A stretch of DNA of 44,752 nt, taken from positions 1 to 44,752 of the forward strand of contig JAZUGR010000012.1 in NCBI GenBank assembly GCA_045641345.1. The letters run 5' to 3'. Under the pieces are notes generated by a model. That model did not search any database. It worked only from the letters and a program-made list of their open reading frames with translations, and was not told the DNA's origin. How positions within the stretch are numbered: the stretch's first letter is position 1; each line of letters begins with the position of its first letter. A program made the translations under genes and the position numbers. Shown here one piece after another: positions 39,310 through 44,752 of this stretch. This DNA is from Cacconaster sp045641345. Its GTDB lineage: Bacteria > Bacteroidota > Bacteroidia > Bacteroidales > UBA932.

Positions 39310-40893
39310 TTATTTAGCCCAGAAAATCTTGTCGTTCTTGGTCTTCTGCGCGGGAATGTTTGAATTCGTCGACATAGAAGACTGAGGATAACGAAGACGC
39401 TGAATCATGGTAAAAGGATTGATTTCAGCAACGTTGGGAGGCGTAAGCAGAGTAGCGTAAGTGTAAACTCCACCATCTACGAGAGCTGCAACGTCAGGAC
39501 CCTTAACGCTAGCACTCCAATATGCGAGAACATCCGCACCTGAAACAGGGTTGAATACGGGATATCCTGTACGTCTTACCTCGCACCAGCCCTCGAAGCC
39601 GTTGATATTGGCAAGGGCAATCCATTTCTGAATGCCTATGAGCTCCATTGCCTTGGCTGCGTCCCAAGCATACTTGCCTGCTCCGTAAATAACGGAAGCA
39701 CCTTCAGTGTCGAGGCCCTCCGTATTGAAGGATGCCTCGATTGCAGCCTCGTAGTGCTGCTTTGCTGCAGCGGCATTGGGCGCTACCTGTGAATAGTATT
39801 CTGCCAGGAAGAACTCTGTTTCGGCAACAGTCAGGAGGTATATGGGGGTGTTGTAATTCAGGACGGGCTCGGCAAACGAGTATTCGGTAAGGTAGCCGGC
39901 ACCTGTCTCGATGGACTGCTGGGTATCGATGAAGTTGCCTTCGAATCCGCCGTCACCCGCCTCGTTGAACTTGGTCTGAATACGAGGGTCATCAACTTCG
40001 GCCATTGCGCCCATTACAGCCATATGTCCGCAGATGTCCTTGGTAATACCGGCATTGACGTCACCGGCAGCACGTACGAACTCCTCGAACAGAGGGTTGT
40101 CCTTTCCTGCCTGGTTGGTAAAGAGAGACGAAGCGAACTTGATGTCATTTGCAGGGAATTCGTCTTCACCCACGAGTTCTGACAGCTTGGCCTCCCAGCC
40201 TTCGGTGAACGCCTTTTTACCGCCGCGCATCAGAATGCGGAGCTTGAGGGCATTCGCGAATTCAATCCAGTTCTGGACGCTGCTGCTTGAATTGAAAAGC
40301 ATATTGTCGCATACAGCCACGGACTTGCCCTCTTCCTGAGCTTTATTTACCTTGTCAACAGCGTCGGCGAGGTCTGAATAGATTGCGGCATATACATCCT
40401 TGCCTTCGTCGTATACAGGTGAAGTCACGGAAGTATTCTCAGCTTCGGTATAGGGAACTTCGCCGAACATATCGACGAGTGCCTGATAGGTGAAGTCACG
40501 GAGTACGGTGGCAGCGAGATAGTCGCCCCAAGACTCGCTTGCTTCAGCCGCCTTGCGGATGTCCTTGCAGTTGTTGATTACACGGACATAGGAATAACGG
40601 TAGAAGTTGTTTGCATTGGTTGCGGAAGAGTTGCCTTCGCGGTTGTTCCACTGGGCAAGCATCATTGTATTCGGGCCCTTGGGCTTCACTGCGAAGTGCT
40701 CTGCGAAATAGGATCCGGTAAGACCGGCATAGAGACCGTAGTTGGTCATAAGGTTCATCTCGACGCCGGTAAGAAGCAAACCGTTGCTGACGCTCGATAC
40801 GGTGTTAGGATCGGTATTGACGTCGAGCCATTTGTTGCACGATGTTGAAAACAGGGTGCATACAGCAAGTAATATAATTATAGATTTTTTCAT
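39310..40893 (-). CDS. SusD-like nutrient-binding outer-membrane lipoprotein
   Basis: A 527-residue SusD-like lipoprotein (SusD-like_2 type): signal MKKSIIILLAVCTLFSTSC with the lipid cysteine at residue 19, then a mature protein beginning NKWLDVNTDPNT, followed by an alpha-helical, TPR-like body (FYRYSYVRVINNCKDIRKAAEA, DFTYQALVDMFGEVPYTEA) and a C-terminal part ending with the RLRYPQSSMSTNSN region. SusD-like proteins form the lid over the SusC channel. I chose ATG 40893 for the signal peptide; the ATG at 40905 overlaps the susC stop. Directly follows susC. Confidence 0.9.
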   Translation of the reverse strand: MKKSIIILLAVCTLFSTSCNKWLDVNTDPNTVSSVSNGLLLTGVEMNLMTNYGLYAGLTGSYFAEHFAVKPKGPNTMMLAQWNNREGNSSATNANNFYRYSYVRVINNCKDIRKAAEASESWGDYLAATVLRDFTYQALVDMFGEVPYTEAENTSVTSPVYDEGKDVYAAIYSDLADAVDKVNKAQEEGKSVAVCDNMLFNSSSSVQNWIEFANALKLRILMRGGKKAFTEGWEAKLSELVGEDEFPANDIKFASSLFTNQAGKDNPLFEEFVRAAGDVNAGITKDICGHMAVMGAMAEVDDPRIQTKFNEAGDGGFEGNFIDTQQSIETGAGYLTEYSFAEPVLNYNTPIYLLTVAETEFFLAEYYSQVAPNAAAAKQHYEAAIEASFNTEGLDTEGASVIYGAGKYAWDAAKAMELIGIQKWIALANINGFEGWCEVRRTGYPVFNPVSGADVLAYWSASVKGPDVAALVDGGVYTYATLLTPPNVAEINPFTMIQRLRYPQSSMSTNSNIPAQKTKNDKIFWAK

Positions 40894-40904
40894 TGTCATC
40901 AACA

Positions 40905-43900
40905 TTAGAAGGTTACTTTAACATTGAAGCCGATGTAACGACAGGATGGCTGGCAGAAATACTCGCCGAGCATACCGTCGAGGTCAGTGGTATAACCCTG
41001 GTCAGGGTCTATGTAGCAGTTGCTGGCAGGAGTCCAGGTAAAGAGGTTGTTGCCTACAACCGAGAGAACTATGCCTTCCATACGTATCTTCTCCATCCAC
41101 TTCTTGGGAAGGGAGTAAGAGAGGGTTATGTTGCGGAGCTTCGCGTAGCTGCGGTCAATAAGGTCATATGCACTTCCTTCGATGGAGCGGTTGTCGTTTC
41201 CTGCATAGTAATACTGGAAAGTACTTGTGTATTGCGAAATAGGAGTGGTATTCTCAACATATTCTCCGGGAGCGACTTCCACAACCGAGTTGGGAACGAT
41301 GAAATCGCGGCGCTCGTTATAGGTGGTTTCGATGGTGTTGCCGGTGAACCAGAGAATGCTCTTGGTACGACTGTACATCTTGCCGCCGTAGTGGACATCG
41401 AGGGTAGCCGAAAGGGTTATGTCCTTATAGGAGAGGGATGTGGTGATACCACCGGTCCAGAGGTTCTGGACGCTGAATCCCGTATCCTCAAGTTCGGCGC
41501 CCTGCACGGGGCATCCGTTTTTGTCGCAAATGACCTTGCCGTCTTCAGTGCGCTGGGGAAGGGTGGCATACAGTTCACCGATAGGTTTGCCCACTTCGGC
41601 ATACATATATACGTCACCCCAGCCGTCGCGGTTTATGAGGGCCTTGTTGCCGTCGAGACCTGCAGGGAGCGAGAGTACGGTGTTGTTGTTCTTCGACCAG
41701 TTGAAATCCAACGTCCACTGCCAGTTCTTCGTCTTGACGGGAACTGTGGTGAGGAGGAGTTCGACACCGGCGTTCTTTACCTCACCGAAGTTCATGTTCA
41801 TTGAGGTGTAACCAGTTGCAGGATCTACGGGGAGCGAGAATATCTGGTGGTCGGAGATTCTGTTGTAGTAGGTAGCGTCCAAACCGAGACGTCCGCTGAA
41901 GAACTGCAGGTTTGCACCGACTTCGAACTCAGTCGTCATTTCAGGCTGGAGAGTTGACGAAGCCAGGGTAGCTGACTGCATATAACCGTTATAACCGGCG
42001 AACGGGAAGTTGAGCGGAGTTCCGGCGCCGAAATATCCACCTGCTTCGGCCTGCGCATAGGTGGCGTTTGTCATATACACGCCGGGGTCGTTACCAGTCT
42101 TACCGTAAGCGACGCGGAGTTTACCGAAGTTGAAGGCCGTCTTGTCGAGGCCGAAAGTCTTGGTGAATATCCAGCTTGCGGTGGCACCGGGATAGAAGTA
42201 GCTGTTGTTACCCATAGGGAGTGTGGATGACCAGTCGTTACGGGCTGTAAGGTCGAGGAATACCTGATCGTCCCAGCCGAGGGTTACGTCACCGAACACT
42301 GAGAAACTGCGGCGGAGCGACTGAGCCTCGGAAGCCACAGGGTTGTTCGAGGTGTTGCTCAGATCCCAGAAACCGGTATCGAACGTAAGGCCTGTGATAT
42401 TGGCATTCATTGCTGTGCTCTTGCGCTCGTTGATGTTGGCGCCGACCGTAGCGTTGAGTTCGAACTTGCCGCCTAAGAACATATCCTTGTAGTTTACGAG
42501 GAAGTCGTGGTTCTGCTCGCAGTAGCGGCCGTAGGTATTGGTCACCATACCATCCTGGTTGGAACCTGAGTTCGCATAAGAAGCGGGAAGGTGAACCTGG
42601 GTCTGGGTAAGCTTCTTGTCGTAATCGGTGTAGTCGAGACCATAACGGTAGGTGATGGTCAGCTGCTTGATGGGAGTGATGTCGGCCTGAATCTTGCCGA
42701 ACACCTTCTTCATATCGGTTACGTTGTAGGAGTTGTCGATTATCCAGTAAGGGTTGGTGACACTGTAGGGAGTGTACCAGCCGTCAACCCTGTAGAAGGG
42801 GTTGCTCTGATCCTTGGAATCGATGAAGCTGATGTCACGTCCCGACTGGTAGAGACCTTCGAGAACTGAGTTGACAGTTGACTCCTGCTCCACCTGACTT
42901 GTCTTCTGAGTCGAGAAGTTGAGGTTTGAAGAGAGCTTCAACCACTTGAATGCCTGGTGGCTGCCACGCATCGTGATGGTGTTTCTGTCGTATTTGTCCT
43001 TATTTGAAGGAAGAATTCCGTCATCACCTACGTGCGCATAGGAGAGATAGTAATTTGTTTTGTCGTTGCCACCTTCGAGGGAAGCGCCCACGTTGTACTG
43101 GATACCCGTATCGTAGAAGTTGCGGATATTGTTGGGCACTGCCTGATAGTTCTTGATCATCTGGGAATTGTCGATGACGGGGCCGTATGCCCTGAGGTTG
43201 CCGTCCATGATAGGGCCCCAAGAGCCGTTTTCATCAAGGGTGAGGACGCCGTCCCAACCTGTACCGAACTTGTTCTGGAATTCAGGAAGGGTGGCAACGG
43301 ATGAGAACTGCATGCCGGCATTGACCGTAACCCTTGTCCTACCCTGCTTGGAACCGGACTTCGTATTTACGATTATGACACCGCCGGAAGCGCGGCTACC
43401 GTAAAGGGCGGTTGCAGCGGCACCCTTGAGGATTGTCATACTTTCGATATCGTCGGGGTTGATGGAGCCGATACCTGCTGCCACGTTACCGTTGCCGCCA
43501 AGTGTATTGTCGACAACGACAGACTGCAAGGGCACTCCGTCGACAACGTAAAGAGGCTGGTTGTTGCCGCTGATGGAGCTCACGCCACGGATGATTACCG
43601 AAGATGCGCTACCTGCGGTAGGTGAAGACTGTGAAATCTGCACACCTGCAACCTTACCGGCGATTGAATTCATAGCATCGCTCGAACGCGATATGGTGAT
43701 TTCATCGCTCTTGACGGTGGTTGCCGAGTAACCGAGGGATTTCTCGGATTTGGTGATACCGAGAGCGGTTACGACAACTTCGTCGAGATATTCCGTGTCG
43801 GAATTCAGCGCGCAGTTGACAACTGCCTTTCCGTCAACGGCGAGAGCAACGCTCTTGAAACCCATTGAACTGAAAACCAGCGTGCCGTTTGCGGGCGACG

Positions 43901-44087
43901 AAATTACATAGTGACCTTCAGCATCGGTCGACGTTCCGATCATCGTACCCTGCACCTGCACGGACGCGAAAGGAATGCCCTCACCATTGGCATCAGTCAC
44001 AGTACCTTTCACTTGCAGATTCTGCGCGTTGACAACGGCAGTTACGGCAAGTAAGATACATGTCAAAAAGAGTTTGGTTCTTTTCAT
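40905..44087 (-). CDS. SusC/RagA-like TonB-dependent transporter
   Basis: A 1060-residue outer-membrane transporter. After a signal peptide (MKRTKLFLTCILLAVTAVVNA) comes a carboxypeptidase-D-like regulatory domain at about residues 25-105 (VKGTVTDANGEGIPFASVQVQG), a DEVVVTALG TonB-box-like stretch, then the plug domain with the SusC signature GVSSISGNNQPLYVVDGVPL and a 22-strand-type barrel ending in phenylalanine (RYIGFNVKVTF). There is no N-terminal STN signalling domain, so anti-sigma signalling through it is unlikely. I chose ATG 44087. Together with SusD and the two lipoproteins it forms an uptake locus with no hydrolase in the window; substrate may be a small molecule, peptide or glycan. 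Confidence 0.93.
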   Translation of the reverse strand: MKRTKLFLTCILLAVTAVVNAQNLQVKGTVTDANGEGIPFASVQVQGTMIGTSTDAEGHYVISSPANGTLVFSSMGFKSVALAVDGKAVVNCALNSDTEYLDEVVVTALGITKSEKSLGYSATTVKSDEITISRSSDAMNSIAGKVAGVQISQSSPTAGSASSVIIRGVSSISGNNQPLYVVDGVPLQSVVVDNTLGGNGNVAAGIGSINPDDIESMTILKGAAATALYGSRASGGVIIVNTKSGSKQGRTRVTVNAGMQFSSVATLPEFQNKFGTGWDGVLTLDENGSWGPIMDGNLRAYGPVIDNSQMIKNYQAVPNNIRNFYDTGIQYNVGASLEGGNDKTNYYLSYAHVGDDGILPSNKDKYDRNTITMRGSHQAFKWLKLSSNLNFSTQKTSQVEQESTVNSVLEGLYQSGRDISFIDSKDQSNPFYRVDGWYTPYSVTNPYWIIDNSYNVTDMKKVFGKIQADITPIKQLTITYRYGLDYTDYDKKLTQTQVHLPASYANSGSNQDGMVTNTYGRYCEQNHDFLVNYKDMFLGGKFELNATVGANINERKSTAMNANITGLTFDTGFWDLSNTSNNPVASEAQSLRRSFSVFGDVTLGWDDQVFLDLTARNDWSSTLPMGNNSYFYPGATASWIFTKTFGLDKTAFNFGKLRVAYGKTGNDPGVYMTNATYAQAEAGGYFGAGTPLNFPFAGYNGYMQSATLASSTLQPEMTTEFEVGANLQFFSGRLGLDATYYNRISDHQIFSLPVDPATGYTSMNMNFGEVKNAGVELLLTTVPVKTKNWQWTLDFNWSKNNNTVLSLPAGLDGNKALINRDGWGDVYMYAEVGKPIGELYATLPQRTEDGKVICDKNGCPVQGAELEDTGFSVQNLWTGGITTSLSYKDITLSATLDVHYGGKMYSRTKSILWFTGNTIETTYNERRDFIVPNSVVEVAPGEYVENTTPISQYTSTFQYYYAGNDNRSIEGSAYDLIDRSYAKLRNITLSYSLPKKWMEKIRMEGIVLSVVGNNLFTWTPASNCYIDPDQGYTTDLDGMLGEYFCQPSCRYIGFNVKVTF

Positions 44088-44192
44088 GTAATTGATTTTT
44101 GGTAGGTTAATAATTAAGTTAGTTGTAAAAAATATCCACTTTCCGAGCATTGCCAGCCCTTGCGGAAACAATAGGGCAAGTAATGTTCGTAG

Positions 44193-44224
44193 CAAAGTAA
44201 ATGATAAAAAAACGAAATTGCAAA
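44193..44224 (-). promoter_or_regulatory. Candidate susC promoter: TTTG, 20 bases, TTACTTTG
   Basis: Read on the minus strand, TTTG at 44224-44221 and TTACTTTG at 44200-44193 are 20 bases apart; the -7 box has one mismatch to TAnnTTTG. The leader to the susC ATG would be about 100 bases. Confidence 0.5.
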
Positions 44225-44317
44225 TATTTAACTCATTAAAAATTAGGCTATCACAATGGTGATAGTATCAAAATAGCGAAATTTGATTATAAATTATAAG
44301 CAATATGGCCCATGCCA

Positions 44318-44554
44318 TTAAAAATAATCGCATTCGAACGGAAATTGTTTCATAATTAAATTTTTTGGACATGCTGAAAAAAAAACGCGCGCGTGTGCCC
44401 ACTGGATGAAGTTCGCATAAAAGACGTCGGTAATCTGTGAAGGCATCAATATACAGGAGAACTCCTCCTCCAGATGGTCAATGCCGCCACCCTGACTTTC
44501 AGGGTGCGACAAATAAGTCCAGAACTTGTCAGGACTGTAATCTGTTTGAATCAT
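44318..44554 (-). CDS. Unrecognised small ORF in the AT-rich right-hand region
   Basis: A 78-codon frame, MIQTDYSPDKFWTYLSHPE and onward, that resembles no family I recognise. Residues 1-60 have a globular composition with several aromatic residues, but the last 20 look like non-coding translation after an (CG)n tract and a run of nine T on this strand at about 44377-44385, where a frameshift is possible. No ribosome site or promoter is evident. It lies between the susC promoter and a DUF4143-type ATPase gene. It could be a real small protein, a decayed gene fragment or chance. Confidence 0.3.
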   Translation of the reverse strand: MIQTDYSPDKFWTYLSHPESQGGGIDHLEEEFSCILMPSQITDVFYANFIQWAHARVFFSACPKNLIMKQFPFECDYF

Positions 44555-44615
44555 GAATAACTATATGTTGGTGAATATTGTTATTCGTGATGGAGAAGTA
44601 AGGGGTGAAAGAAGA

Positions 44616-44752
44616 TTAGAAAATCTCCCCATTCCAAAGCATCCTGAGAAAATCTGTTACATAAATCAGTTCTTTATCACCGGATACTCTGGTAATAGGA
44701 TCAAGTGATACCAGAATCAGACGACACTCCGGGTGCTCTTCTTTGAAGGCCT
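44616..44752 (-). CDS. C-terminus of AAA/DUF4143-type ATPase (partial, 5' end off the edge)
   Basis: The last 44 residues of a minus-strand gene, read as AFKEEHPECRLILVSLD and ending DFLRMLWNGEIF with a TAA at 44616. This matches the C-terminal end typical of AAA_14 plus DUF4143 ATPases, where FxxxHP, a buried beta strand ILVSLD and a terminal DFLxxLWxGEI stretch close the restriction-like domain (recognition from memory of the family, not a search). These ATPases are frequent accessory genes of Bacteroidales with unclear function. Confidence 0.65.
   Translation of the reverse strand, partial: AFKEEHPECRLILVSLDPITRVSGDKELIYVTDFLRMLWNGEIF

Noticed and set aside
44088..44195. Upstream extension of susC to ATG 44195
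   Set aside because: The 36 extra residues precede a standard signal peptide and overlap the likely promoter.

Overview
The window is a chromosomal segment of a Bacteroidales bacterium (phylum Bacteroidota) with fairly GC-rich coding DNA. The evidence is a SusC/SusD-like pair, an aerotolerance (Bat) cluster, Bacteroidota-style promoter boxes (TTTG, about 19 nt, TAnnTTTG), weak or absent Shine-Dalgarno sites on many genes, and a Bacteroidota-type RpoB. Genus cannot be settled from the sequence alone; an Alistipes/Rikenellaceae-like or uncultured gut Bacteroidales lineage would fit (inference).

Layout. 1-3639 (minus): moxR, a DUF58 protein, a membrane-anchored Bat-operon protein and the start of batA, which runs off the left edge. 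3696-4448 (plus): truA. 4504-11448 (minus): a tightly coupled housekeeping cluster transcribed rluB-like, era, topoisomerase IV subunit A, aroK, LOG-family protein, exbB, exbD. 11539-12747 (plus): a lone MacB/FtsX-type permease. 12801-18432 (minus): lysS, a SpoU-type RNA methyltransferase, aroE, a small membrane/HTH-like protein whose N-terminus is interrupted at a poly-A tract, ssb and a surface lipoprotein. 18511-20250 (plus): recJ. 20274-20430: an unusual tandem hairpin repeat between convergent genes. 20446-21813 (minus): an MFS transporter. 21885-24965 (plus): dxs followed at once by a FeoB-like membrane protein that lacks the G domain.

24993-37982 (plus) is the core expression operon: a textbook promoter, tRNA-Thr, tRNA-Tyr, tRNA-Gly, tRNA-Thr, tuf, tRNA-Trp, secE, nusG, rplK, rplA, rplJ, rplL, an intrinsic terminator-like attenuator, rpoB, rpoC and a strong terminator. 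It couples translation factors, tRNAs, ribosomal stalk proteins and RNA polymerase in one transcription unit.

38003-44224 (minus) is a nutrient-uptake locus: promoter, SusC-type TonB-dependent transporter, SusD-like lipoprotein, a DUF5012-like lipoprotein, a Lipid_bd-like lipoprotein and a terminator. No hydrolase is visible, so the substrate is unknown. The right edge (about 44220-44752) is more AT-rich and holds an unrecognised small ORF and the C-terminus of an AAA/DUF4143-type ATPase, suggesting an accessory region.

Most of the window is conserved housekeeping DNA. The least ordinary items are the tandem hairpin element at 20274-20430, the G-domain-less FeoB fused into the dxs transcript, the frameshifted or slippage-dependent HTH-like gene at 14758-15329, the hexapeptide-repeat tail of the pseudouridine synthase, and the attenuator before rpoB. 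No CRISPR array, phage or insertion sequence was seen.
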